Shown: in pieces, positions 1 to 6,976 of the stretch
How the letters are laid out: the number at the start of each line of letters is the position of its first letter
How positions within the stretch are numbered: position 1 is the stretch's first letter
Assembly: GCA_023231365.1 (NCBI GenBank)
Contig: JALNVO010000116.1
Coordinates: 1 to 8,691, forward strand
Length of the DNA stretch: 8,691 nt
Source of the DNA: Fibrobacteraceae bacterium
GTDB lineage: Bacteria; Fibrobacterota; Fibrobacteria; Fibrobacterales; Fibrobacteraceae
Direction of reading: 5' to 3'
Notes under the pieces: generated by a model
Database searches by the model: none
What the model saw: the letters and a program-made list of their open reading frames with translations, nothing else
Told to the model about the DNA's origin: nothing
Made by a program: the position numbers and the translations under genes

Positions 1-951
1 AAAGGACTAGAAAAGACTGTCGCCAAAGCTCGCGAATTTGTGCAACTTTCAAGCGATCTTAAAGAATGGAAAAAAGCTCTAGGCGGAAACGATGCCGAAT
101 TCATTGAAGCGGCAAAAGAAGAAATTCCACCCATCGAAAAGAAGCTTCAAATACTTACAAATGAGCTCCAAATTTTAATGGTGCCCAAGGAACCTTGGGA
201 TTTTCGAAATGCAACGCTCGAAATCCGCGCAGGTACAGGCGGAGACGAATCAGCTCTCTTCGCAGGAGATCTCTTCCGGATGTACCGGGGTTATTGCGAC
301 AAAATGGGTTGGAAGTCGACCATTCAGGATGCTTCCGAAGGAACTGTAGGCGGCTATAAGGAAATCCGCGTGTTCATCGAAGGTGATAGCGTGTATGGAA
401 CGCTCAAATTTGAAAGCGGCGTGCACCGCGTGCAGCGCGTACCCGAAACAGAAACACAAGGGCGTGTGCATACTTCTGCGGCAACGGTAGCGATACTTCC
501 CGAAGCGGAAGACGTGGACGTCGATATCCGCGATGCCGATATTCATATGGATACATACCGTTCGAGCGGCGCTGGCGGCCAATACATCAACAAGACGGAC
601 TCCGCAGTGCGTCTCACCCATATCCCGACGGGTGTCGTCGTGAGCTGTCAAACAGAACGTTCGCAACTTCAAAACCGCCTGCACGCAATGGAAATGCTAC
701 GTTCTAAAATTTTGGACGCAGTCATTGCGAAAAAAGAACAGGCTGAAGCCGCAAGTCGCAAGGCTTTGGTTGGCACAGGTGACCGTTCCGCAAAAATACG
801 CACTTATAATTACCCGCAGAACCGCGTCACAGATCATCGCGTGAATCTCACGCTCTACAAGCTAGAAAGCGTGATGACGGGAGAAATCCAAGAATTGATC
901 GACGCACTCCAAATGGCGCACGCTCAAGAAGTCCTAGGAAAATTCGCGTGA
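1..951 (+). CDS. prfA: Peptide chain release factor 1 (5' end outside the window)
   Basis: RF1 recognises UAA and UAG stop codons in the ribosomal A site and triggers hydrolysis of peptidyl-tRNA. The frame is open from base 1, so the true start lies upstream; 316 residues are visible against about 355-360 for the family, so roughly 40 are missing. A GTG at 40 is in frame but falls inside the N-terminal helical domain and is not a likely start. Seen in the sequence are the family signature RAGTGGDE, the stop-codon-reading tripeptide P-E-T in RVPETETQGR (PxT marks RF1, whereas RF2 carries SPF), and the catalytic SSGAGGQ with GGQ at 574-582. The residues after GGQ are Y-I-N rather than the usual H-V-N. 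The C-terminal GTGDRSAKIRTYNYPQNRVTDHR block is typical of RF1. The stop TGA overlaps the start of prmC by 4 bases (GTGA). Identification is firm. Confidence 0.97.
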   Translation, partial: KGLEKTVAKAREFVQLSSDLKEWKKALGGNDAEFIEAAKEEIPPIEKKLQILTNELQILMVPKEPWDFRNATLEIRAGTGGDESALFAGDLFRMYRGYCDKMGWKSTIQDASEGTVGGYKEIRVFIEGDSVYGTLKFESGVHRVQRVPETETQGRVHTSAATVAILPEAEDVDVDIRDADIHMDTYRSSGAGGQYINKTDSAVRLTHIPTGVVVSCQTERSQLQNRLHAMEMLRSKILDAVIAKKEQAEAASRKALVGTGDRSAKIRTYNYPQNRVTDHRVNLTLYKLESVMTGEIQELIDALQMAHAQEVLGKFA

Positions 952-1802
952 ATACTGTACTTGAAATTTTGAATAAGACAACGACGTTCTTTTCGCACAA
1001 AGGAGTACCCGATGCGCGATTGGATGCCCAGTATATTCTTTCACACGGGCTGAAGATGAAGCGGATGGAATTGTACCTCAATTTCGACAAGCCCCTTTCG
1101 GAAAACGAGCTTGAAGTGCTTCGCCCCCTTGTAGCCCGCAGAGCAAAACGCGAGCCCTTGCAACACATCATTGGTACGACATGTTTCCGCGGCTATGAAA
1201 TCCACTGCGACCGCCGCGCTCTCATTCCGCGACCCGAAACAGAATCCATCGTCGATATTTTGAAAGAAAATCTCAAAGGCAAAGAAGCTCTGAAAATTGC
1301 GGACATCGGAACAGGAACCGGTGCAATAGCCATTTCTATTGCAAAAGAATTTCCTGGCGCAAAAGTTTTTGCCACGGACATTTCCAAAGAAGCTCTTGAT
1401 TTGGCAAAAGAAAATGCGAAAGAAAACAGCGCTGAACTAGAATTTTTAGAAGGTGACCTTTTAGAGGCGCTTCCTGCTGGTGAAATGCTCGATGCCATCG
1501 TAAGCAATCCACCATACATTCCCGACGGAGAAAAAGAGAAACTCCAACCGGAAGTACGCGACTTTGACCCGGCACTTGCCCTATTTGGCGGTGCAGACGG
1601 ACTCACTCTTGTGCGAAAAATTTTGGAACAAAGCAGGAACCGTTTAAAAAGCAAAGCTCCAATCCTTTTGGAAATCGGATCAGAAGCCAAAGAAGACAAG
1701 ATTTTAGAGGCAGAAGCGGCCAATTACCCATGGCTCAAGTGGAAGGGCGCAATTAAAGATTATTGCGGAAACGTGCGCTTTGTGGAATACGAAGCTCTAT
1801 AG
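948..1802 (+). CDS. prmC: Peptide chain release factor N5-glutamine methyltransferase
   Basis: PrmC (HemK) uses S-adenosylmethionine to methylate the glutamine side chain of the GGQ motif in RF1 and RF2, which speeds termination. The 284-residue product is normal length. Residues 1-85 form the helical substrate-binding domain. Then come LIPRPETE (92-99), the SAM-binding motif I IADIGTGTGAIAIS (117-130), an acidic motif II around ATDIS (142-146), and the catalytic SNPPYIP with NPPY at 187-190, which grips the amide substrate. The GTG start at 948 shares GTGA with the prfA stop. An AGGAA at 936-940 sits 7 bases upstream as a ribosome-binding site inside prfA. The prfA-prmC pair is a widespread arrangement, and the overlap implies coupled translation. 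The gene ends 5 bases before a convergent small ORF, and no hairpin terminator is visible. Confidence 0.97.
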   Translation: MNTVLEILNKTTTFFSHKGVPDARLDAQYILSHGLKMKRMELYLNFDKPLSENELEVLRPLVARRAKREPLQHIIGTTCFRGYEIHCDRRALIPRPETESIVDILKENLKGKEALKIADIGTGTGAIAISIAKEFPGAKVFATDISKEALDLAKENAKENSAELEFLEGDLLEALPAGEMLDAIVSNPPYIPDGEKEKLQPEVRDFDPALALFGGADGLTLVRKILEQSRNRLKSKAPILLEIGSEAKEDKILEAEAANYPWLKWKGAIKDYCGNVRFVEYEAL

Positions 1803-1807
1803 CACAT

Positions 1808-2068
1808 TTAATTGCAATAGTCGCAACCGAAAGCAGCCATAACAAACGTTTCATTTTCTCCGCAGCGATAATAATTATAAAGAGCTTCATCGTCATCTTC
1901 TGCAAGTTCCGTCCCTTGAGCAGAGAGAAGCGCGGCAATACGGCGGCGATACGCATCAAACCCCGTTTCCTTGTAAAAGCGGCCAAAAGAAGTCAATTTG
2001 TTAGTTTTTTGAGCAGTGCTTATTTGTGTAGTGTTCATATAAGCAAATATACAAAGTCGAACTGACAA
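1808..2068 (-). CDS. Small acidic protein of unknown function, TTG start
   Basis: I do not recognise this 86-residue product. It starts at TTG (2068-2066), chosen because GGAGGTGA, a full match to the usual 16S anti-Shine-Dalgarno sequence, ends 6 bases before it. An in-frame ATG at 2038-2036 would give 76 residues but has no ribosome-binding site. The N-terminus (MSVRLCIFAYMN) is mildly hydrophobic but too short for a clear signal peptide. The middle has the basic stretch DAYRRRIAALL, followed by the acidic LAEDDDEALYNYY. The C-terminus has two nearby cysteines (FGCDYCN), and a third cysteine follows YYR. It lies 42 bases downstream of the TPR lipoprotein gene on the same strand, with no terminator between, so it could be the last gene of that operon. 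It converges on prmC. Opposite-strand ORFs overlap it, but the strong ribosome-binding site favours this frame. Confidence 0.6.
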   Translation of the reverse strand: MSVRLCIFAYMNTTQISTAQKTNKLTSFGRFYKETGFDAYRRRIAALLSAQGTELAEDDDEALYNYYRCGENETFVMAAFGCDYCN

Positions 2069-2077
2069 AAACTGTCA
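2063..2077. repeat. Inverted repeat TGACA-N5-TGTCA over a start codon
   Basis: The + strand reads TGACA AAAAC TGTCA: perfect 5-base arms around a 5-base spacer. In the mRNA of the small ORF it could form a short hairpin taking in the end of the Shine-Dalgarno and part of the UUG start codon. In DNA it could be a small operator half-site pair. Five base pairs, two of them G-C, make a weak stem, so this may be chance. Confidence 0.35.
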
Positions 2078-2082
2078 CCTCC
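2075..2082 (-). promoter_or_regulatory. Strong Shine-Dalgarno for the small ORF
   Basis: On the - strand the bases read GGAGGTGA, then CAGTTT, then TTG. This is complementary to the CUCC core at the 3' end of typical 16S rRNA over all 8 bases, and it is the strongest ribosome-binding site in the window. It supports the non-ATG start at 2068. The last three bases lie inside a short inverted repeat (2063-2077). Confidence 0.65.
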
Positions 2083-2110
2083 CCCAATTTTCACAAGAAC
2101 AAGCACTTTT

Positions 2111-4033
2111 CTATTCAAAATCGTACATACTATTATAGCTATTCTCTAGAACTTCATCTTCACTGGACTTGATGTCTGGCTTGCCATCCTTCTTTTTGTC
2201 ATTGGCCTCCAAACTTTCTTCGTATTGCTTGGAAAGCTTATCGACATAAGCCGTATTTTGATCAACGCGTTTGCGAAGGCGATTCAAATCATCGTCCGAA
2301 ATGGAAAGCCTCGTCTGCAAGCGCAAATCAGCATCACGGCCCCATGGGGTGCTCCCATAGTTGGAACGGAGTAGCTTCAACACGGCAGAGGCACTATCAA
2401 GGCGAGAAGGATCCATTGAAAAAATCATCGCCTTCATATACAAGGCTTGCACGCCGGCCTTTGTATCGGGATAAGCTAGGTAGACGCTATCGTAAGCGGC
2501 AAGAGCTTTTACATAAGCGCTATCCACTAGTCCCATACTATCCAAAGGCACATCCGAAGCCGCAATCCAAAGGCTCTCTGCGGAAAGGAATTTGTCGTGA
2601 GCATCGTCTTCGCGAGTTTTCACCGTCACTTTTACACCTAAATTAACTTGCGCCTGTTTGGCGTAATCCGAATTCGGATATTTGGCAATAATTTCCTTAT
2701 AAAGCTGCTCAGCTTTATCCGGATCGCGTTTGAATTCATCATAAATAAAAGCGCGGGCATAGGTGGCGCGCATTACGACACTACTATCCGGCGAAGCATC
2801 AATAATCTTGTCCAAACGCACAAGGGAGCTGTCCAACTCCGAAAGCTTAAAGAGGAAAAGTTCCGCAATCTGGAATTCCGTATCAAAGAATTTCTTCTTG
2901 CTATTTTCGGTAGTATCCGCAAGCGTATCGGACTTGCGGAGCAAAAGGAGCCTGCGGAGCGCATCCCTCCGTTCTCGGGCATTGCGACCCCATGAGCTCC
3001 CAGGATAAGCGGAAAAGCTGCTATCGTAATAAGCAAGGGCTTCTTCGTAAAGCCTCTTCTCCGTCTGGTAAAAGTCGCCCAAATCAAAATAACCGCGCGA
3101 AGAATACTCCGTTTTTTCGTAGTCCTCCGTCACTTCGTGCAAAAGTTTTTCACCTTCCGTCCAATTTGTGGCAAGCAGCAAGAGTTCGCCCCGGCGAACC
3201 GACAAATCCGCCAAATGTTCTTTATATTCCTTATTGTCAATCATTGCTTTATATTCTTCTGCGGCTTCGGCATAAGCGTTTTCAAACGCCAAGCATTCAG
3301 CAGCATGCAGATCCGCGGAATAACGATCGCGGGGATTGAGTTCTGCAATTTCCTTTACTTTGTAATGTTCGCGCGCCTTCGGATAATTTTCCATCTTAAA
3401 ATAAAGGGATGCTAGCCGCAGATGAGCCTTGCCGCGCATATATGGCGTGCCCGAGGTATCCGCCAGCATTTTTTCGAGCACGGCTATCGCCTGTTCCGTA
3501 AAATCACCTTTTTCTTCCAACAGAGCAAGCAGATTCAAAGCATCATGGTAAAACGGATGTTTATCACCTGCATCCAAAATGCTCTGTAAAGCAAAACGGC
3601 TTATATCGTAATCCCCGTTCTTATACAGGCAAAAAGCTCTCTCATATTCCACCTTGGGCATAGAATCATGTTCCGGGAAATAACGTTCAAACTCATCATA
3701 CTTGGTAATAGCCTTGGCCCATTCACCCTTATGGCGGAAAGATTCGCCAATGAGAAAAACAGCCCGAGCCGTTTGGCGTTCATTGTCCGGGAAGCGTTCC
3801 AAGACTCGGGATCCCTTCTCAATGACCTTGTCATATTTCTTCGCAGCGGCCCCCTGTGCGACAGATTCGGAGTCCGCCGGAAGAGAATCCAAATGGGCCT
3901 GTTCCAATTCCCCAGCCTCTTCATAATTTCTATCTGCATTGAATATGTGATTCAAATACGCACAGCAAGTACAGCCTTCAAAGACTGTGCCGAAGGCGAG
4001 TATCAAGAGTGCTGTAAATAAGCGGCGGCGCAT
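2111..4033 (-). CDS. TPR-repeat outer-membrane lipoprotein, SprE/PorW-like N-terminus
   Basis: The 640-residue product begins with a lipoprotein signal peptide: MRRR, a hydrophobic stretch (5-18) and a lipobox-like FEGC with Cys21 as the likely lipidated residue. E19 at -2 is atypical, and Cys23 and Cys24 follow closely. Without Asp at +2 an outer-membrane location is expected. The mature start CAYLNHIFNADRNYEEA resembles TPR lipoproteins of the Bacteroidota/Fibrobacteres/Caldithrix type, including SprE/PorW of type IX secretion; this is recalled similarity, not a search result. Residues 65-570 are helical TPR-like repeats of the BamD/YbgF kind, many ending in YP-type turns (YPNSDYAKQA 452-461). 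Two turns carry a W-G-R variant (343-352 and 559-568). Residues 578-615 look like a coiled coil, and the tail is acidic. The ATG lies 20 bases after the upstream TPR gene with no clear Shine-Dalgarno, so coupling is possible. It probably scaffolds an envelope complex. Confidence 0.88.
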   Translation of the reverse strand: MRRRLFTALLILAFGTVFEGCTCCAYLNHIFNADRNYEEAGELEQAHLDSLPADSESVAQGAAAKKYDKVIEKGSRVLERFPDNERQTARAVFLIGESFRHKGEWAKAITKYDEFERYFPEHDSMPKVEYERAFCLYKNGDYDISRFALQSILDAGDKHPFYHDALNLLALLEEKGDFTEQAIAVLEKMLADTSGTPYMRGKAHLRLASLYFKMENYPKAREHYKVKEIAELNPRDRYSADLHAAECLAFENAYAEAAEEYKAMIDNKEYKEHLADLSVRRGELLLLATNWTEGEKLLHEVTEDYEKTEYSSRGYFDLGDFYQTEKRLYEEALAYYDSSFSAYPGSSWGRNARERRDALRRLLLLRKSDTLADTTENSKKKFFDTEFQIAELFLFKLSELDSSLVRLDKIIDASPDSSVVMRATYARAFIYDEFKRDPDKAEQLYKEIIAKYPNSDYAKQAQVNLGVKVTVKTREDDAHDKFLSAESLWIAASDVPLDSMGLVDSAYVKALAAYDSVYLAYPDTKAGVQALYMKAMIFSMDPSRLDSASAVLKLLRSNYGSTPWGRDADLRLQTRLSISDDDLNRLRKRVDQNTAYVDKLSKQYEESLEANDKKKDGKPDIKSSEDEVLENSYNSMYDFE

Positions 4034-4053
4034 TATTGTATAAAATTACAAAG

Positions 4054-5763
4054 TCAATACTTGGAAAGGTAAGGCAGATATCCGCAAAGTCGAGTCCCAT
4101 CGGGAATTTTGGAGCGGTCTAGGCGGATCATCCGCACTTCCGAAGGCTTTCCCGTCACACGGGCAAGCATTTCAAAATTATCCCGAGATTCCCAGACAGC
4201 GCCTTCGATAACCGTTCCATCACAGTCCGTTTCTCCCGTCTCCGTACCGATCCCGGAAATCCGCGAATTGAGTTGCAGCATCTGCTTGTAAACTTCTGGC
4301 AAGCGAGCTGAGGAGTTCCCAGCCACAACATTTGAATCCGTTACAACTACGTGAACGCCATAAAAGCGGCCCTTTTCATCAAAAAGCGCCGTATATTGAT
4401 GGAAGTATGGCGCGTCATAAAAAGATTCCCGCCAGGCATTATCCGAAATTTTTTTGAAATTGGCCGCTGAATATTTAGAAAAGAATTCTTTAGTCGTCGC
4501 GCCATAGCGTACAAGATAATGCCCAAGACTCGTTTCAAAAGAATGTTCTGAAGTGGGCAATGTCCGCATGCTGTCAATGACGCGATTAAGATCATTTGCC
4601 AAGAGACCGTCACGCATAGAAGGGGGAGGTACAGCAGATGCTTCTTGCAACCGGAGCTGTATATCAGGATAATCAGGATCGCGATTTTGAATCTCAATAA
4701 ATTCACTTTTTGCCATGGAAAAGTCGCGCCCCTTGAGATAGGCCCTGCCAAGCGCTTCTCGAAGAGGCAAATTCTCTGGATATTGATTCACCAGAGGTTC
4801 TAGAATATCATACGCAACTTGTGCCCGGTCCTTGGGGGAAAGCCTTGTCGGAGAGGAAATCTTTCCAGGCGGAGATTTTTCACCGAGCGATTGGATAGCA
4901 TCATCGGCAGCCCTAAAATCGGGATGGATTGCTAGAATGCGGCGATATATATTTTCCGCATCATCAAACTTTCCTTTGTATTCAAGAAGATATCCTTGAA
5001 GGCAAAGAAGTTCGGGACTTGCTGGAAATTTTGACAATGCATATTCAACCACCAAAGAACAACTGTCCAGGACGCCTTCATCATGATAAGTTTTCGCAAG
5101 GAGAACATAGGGTTCCGGAATATCGCCTAAAGAAAGGCTGATTGCCGCACGGCTTTCTTCGATACTTTCAATATAACGACCTTCGCCAAACAACAATTTT
5201 GCATAAAGTAATCTGGCATCCGCCATAGAAGGAGCTTTTTCTTTAGCAAGCCTCGAGAGTTCCAAAGCAGAAGACAAGTCTCCCGCCTTTTGTGCCATCC
5301 GGGAATCCAGATAGAAAGAAACTGCTGCTTGAGGGAAGCGCGCCTTTAATGCTTTGACAACAAAATTCAATTCCGATTCTTTTTGAGGAGAAAGAGAATC
5401 TATGCTAAGCAAGGCTTTTGCCGCGCCCCATTCCGCAGCAAAAGCATCCGGATATTGTAAAGCGATCGCCTCAAAAACTTCTGATGCATCAAGATATTTT
5501 CCGTTCAAGGCTAAATCGGAAGCCCTCTTCAATTCTTGCCTAGTCGATGCAGGCATAGAAGAAAGCCCTGAAGACGTATCAGGAACTTCTCCTACAAAAA
5601 TAAAAGATCCGGCAGAAAGTCCGAAAGGAACATTTTCAACCTCGATCGTCTTCGGTCCAACCTTTTCATAAATCGTATAGATAAGGATCGCGAGAAATGC
5701 ACCCCCCAGGAGCGTCAAAAAGAAATACGCCGCTTTGCGGGCCTCGCTTCGGGAAATTCGCAT
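4054..5763 (-). CDS. Inner-membrane-anchored TPR protein with unrecognised C-terminal domain
   Basis: The 569-residue product starts with a basic stretch (MRISRSEARK) and one hydrophobic helix at about 12-32 with no obvious cleavage site. This suggests an N-in signal anchor with the remainder in the periplasm. Residues 74-375 form a series of TPR units (for example 83-106, 159-178, 185-208, 216-245, 250-280, 332-362) with typical G-x-Y/F, A-x-x-x-F and P turns. A Ser/Pro-rich break occurs at 295-310. Residues 385-569 form a separate domain that I do not recognise. It has mixed alpha/beta character, a strand-like YTALFDEKGRFYGVHVVV segment, and two cysteines (C514, C560) that could pair in the periplasm. 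The ATG overlaps the sigma-factor stop by one base (TAATG), so translation is probably coupled. Its partner is probably the downstream TPR lipoprotein, inferred from linkage and shared fold. The cellular role is unknown. Confidence 0.88.
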   Translation of the reverse strand: MRISRSEARKAAYFFLTLLGGAFLAILIYTIYEKVGPKTIEVENVPFGLSAGSFIFVGEVPDTSSGLSSMPASTRQELKRASDLALNGKYLDASEVFEAIALQYPDAFAAEWGAAKALLSIDSLSPQKESELNFVVKALKARFPQAAVSFYLDSRMAQKAGDLSSALELSRLAKEKAPSMADARLLYAKLLFGEGRYIESIEESRAAISLSLGDIPEPYVLLAKTYHDEGVLDSCSLVVEYALSKFPASPELLCLQGYLLEYKGKFDDAENIYRRILAIHPDFRAADDAIQSLGEKSPPGKISSPTRLSPKDRAQVAYDILEPLVNQYPENLPLREALGRAYLKGRDFSMAKSEFIEIQNRDPDYPDIQLRLQEASAVPPPSMRDGLLANDLNRVIDSMRTLPTSEHSFETSLGHYLVRYGATTKEFFSKYSAANFKKISDNAWRESFYDAPYFHQYTALFDEKGRFYGVHVVVTDSNVVAGNSSARLPEVYKQMLQLNSRISGIGTETGETDCDGTVIEGAVWESRDNFEMLARVTGKPSEVRMIRLDRSKIPDGTRLCGYLPYLSKY

Positions 5764-6605
5764 TATCCGCCCAAGAAATCGGAAAGTTTATCCTTATTCT
5801 CTTTGCTTTTCTGGAGTTTGCGGAGTGTTTTGTTCTTGATTTGACGTACGCGCTCCCGGCTGAGCTTCAAATCTTCGCCGATATCCTTGAGCGTTGTATC
5901 TTCAACAGCATCGAGTCCATAGAACATCCGGAGAATTTCTTCTTCGCGCTGCGGGAGAGAAGAGAGCGTGCTCTGAATAAGTTTTTTGCGCTCCTGCTTC
6001 TCCATTTCATCTTCCTGGCCACCATCTGTCCCAAGAACATCCATCAACGTACTTACAGAATCGCCAGAGCCCGGATCATCGCCTATCGGCGCATCAAGAG
6101 AGATGTCGACGATCTTTTCCATTACTTCCACAATATCCCGTTCAGAACCGGCAAATTCAGGCATTGCGATGGTGCGCTCATAGTCACCGCCATTCATAAC
6201 AAGAGCACGCTTAAAGCGGTTGACCAACGCTAATTTGTTAGGAGGAATGCGAACCGACCCCACCTGTTCAAAAAGAGCTTTCTGTATGGACTGGCGAATC
6301 CACCACACAGCATAGCTGATGAACTTGACATCTTTGCTCATATCAAAGCGGCGAGCGGCCTTAAACAAGCCCAAATTGCCTTCATTGATGAGATCAAGAA
6401 GCGAAAGCCCGCGCCCCTGATATTTCCGAGCCACGCTCACGACAAAACGCAGGTTGCCTCGAATCAGATGCTGCAACGCAGACTGACGGATCGCCGGGGT
6501 TTCGCCGTTCTTGATGATGGAGATGAGCACGGTTTCTTCCTGCGGGGTCAGAGTAGGATACCGGTTCAAATCGCGAAAATACAAAGATTCGTTAAAGTCA
6601 CTCAT
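5763..6605 (-). CDS. Sigma-70 RNA polymerase sigma factor, RpoD type without region 1.1
   Basis: This protein directs RNA polymerase to promoters. All conserved regions except 1.1 are present in 280 residues: region 1.2 (about 5-38, SLYFRDLNRYPTLTPQEE), region 2 (47-115) with NLRFVVSVARKYQGRGLSLLD and the -10-reading and melting segment FISYAVWWIRQSIQKAL, region 3 (116-195) with the SLDAPIG finger segment and an acidic linker, and region 4 (207-268) whose helix-turn-helix TTLKDIGEDLKLSRERVRQI reads the -35 element. Length and layout match the short primary sigma factors of Bacteroidota, so it may be the housekeeping factor. However, the usual R-G before KF in region 2.3 is K-D-V here, and region 1.2 lacks the common L-R-E-x-G, so a group 2 (alternative) factor is equally possible. 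The start is the ATG at 6605 with only a weak upstream GTAGG. The stop overlaps the next gene by one base. Confidence 0.96.
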   Translation of the reverse strand: MSDFNESLYFRDLNRYPTLTPQEETVLISIIKNGETPAIRQSALQHLIRGNLRFVVSVARKYQGRGLSLLDLINEGNLGLFKAARRFDMSKDVKFISYAVWWIRQSIQKALFEQVGSVRIPPNKLALVNRFKRALVMNGGDYERTIAMPEFAGSERDIVEVMEKIVDISLDAPIGDDPGSGDSVSTLMDVLGTDGGQEDEMEKQERKKLIQSTLSSLPQREEEILRMFYGLDAVEDTTLKDIGEDLKLSRERVRQIKNKTLRKLQKSKENKDKLSDFLGG

Positions 6606-6679
6606 ACTAATTTTATGCCTACAAAATCACTTGTGTCCGCTTACAATTATGTTTTAAAAACTTTGTTAAATATGGCTTT
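6606..6679 (-). promoter_or_regulatory. AT-rich spacer, possible promoter of the sigma-TPR unit
   Basis: This 74-base spacer is the largest gap in the - strand block and is strongly AT-rich. It contains CATAAT (6651-6646, - strand), which matches five of six bases of the -10 consensus, but no convincing -35 at 16-18 bases. No terminator hairpin is seen for the preceding DUF971 gene. An internal promoter here would separate the sigma-TPR genes from mrp-DUF971, but read-through is equally possible. Confidence 0.25.
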
Positions 6680-6976
6680 TTACTTTGCTTTCGTCAAACG
6701 CTGTAAAAAATCATACGGGTAAATTCCCGTGCGATGCCCATCAGACCAGAGAATCCCGACAGCATAACGGCCTATCGACTGGATACTTTCGATGGAAATA
6801 TCTTCTGGAACGGTCGATGGGTCGAGCAAATGAGCTCCTGTATTCTCGTCAACGCAAAGAGCACAGGGACAGGCCAAACGCAAATCGCGCAACTTGAAAA
6901 CAGACCTAGATCCATCGTCAAAGTCAAAGCCAAGTTCGCCTTTTTCTGTGCGGAAAATTTTGACAGGCTGTATCAT
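6680..6976 (-). CDS. DUF971 (gamma-butyrobetaine hydroxylase-like N-terminal domain) protein
   Basis: The 98-residue protein is a stand-alone DUF971/GBBH-like N-terminal domain. Diagnostic features are LRLACPCALC with Cys36, Cys38 and Cys41, and the closing signature LWSDGHRTGIYPYDFL with His81. In human gamma-butyrobetaine hydroxylase the equivalent domain binds zinc through three cysteines and one histidine at matching spacing, so a metal site is likely here. No hydroxylase catalytic domain is attached. The ATG overlaps the mrp stop as ATGA, and AGAAGGT lies 5 bases upstream inside mrp, giving coupled translation. In plant HCF101 the same domain is fused to the C-terminus of an Mrp ATPase, so a role beside Mrp in Fe-S cluster transfer is a reasonable inference, not shown directly. 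Confidence 0.94.
   Translation of the reverse strand: MIQPVKIFRTEKGELGFDFDDGSRSVFKLRDLRLACPCALCVDENTGAHLLDPSTVPEDISIESIQSIGRYAVGILWSDGHRTGIYPYDFLQRLTKAK

Noticed and set aside
40..951. GTG at 40 as the prfA start
   Set aside because: The frame is open to base 1 with RF1-like coiled-coil residues, and starting at 40 would cut the N-terminal domain short.
1193..1723. 176-residue - strand ORF inside prmC
   Set aside because: Low-complexity Ser/Ala-rich product fully antisense to a well-identified gene; typical shadow frame.
1763..2065. 100-residue + strand ORF after prmC
   Set aside because: It begins inside prmC in another frame, has no ribosome-binding site, and is antisense to the small ORF that has a strong one. 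Its Ile-rich stretch reflects the antisense of acidic/Asn-Tyr codons.
5697..6233. 178-residue + strand ORF antisense to the sigma factor
   Set aside because: No family resemblance; fully opposite conserved sigma-70 regions 3-4, so it is explained as a shadow.
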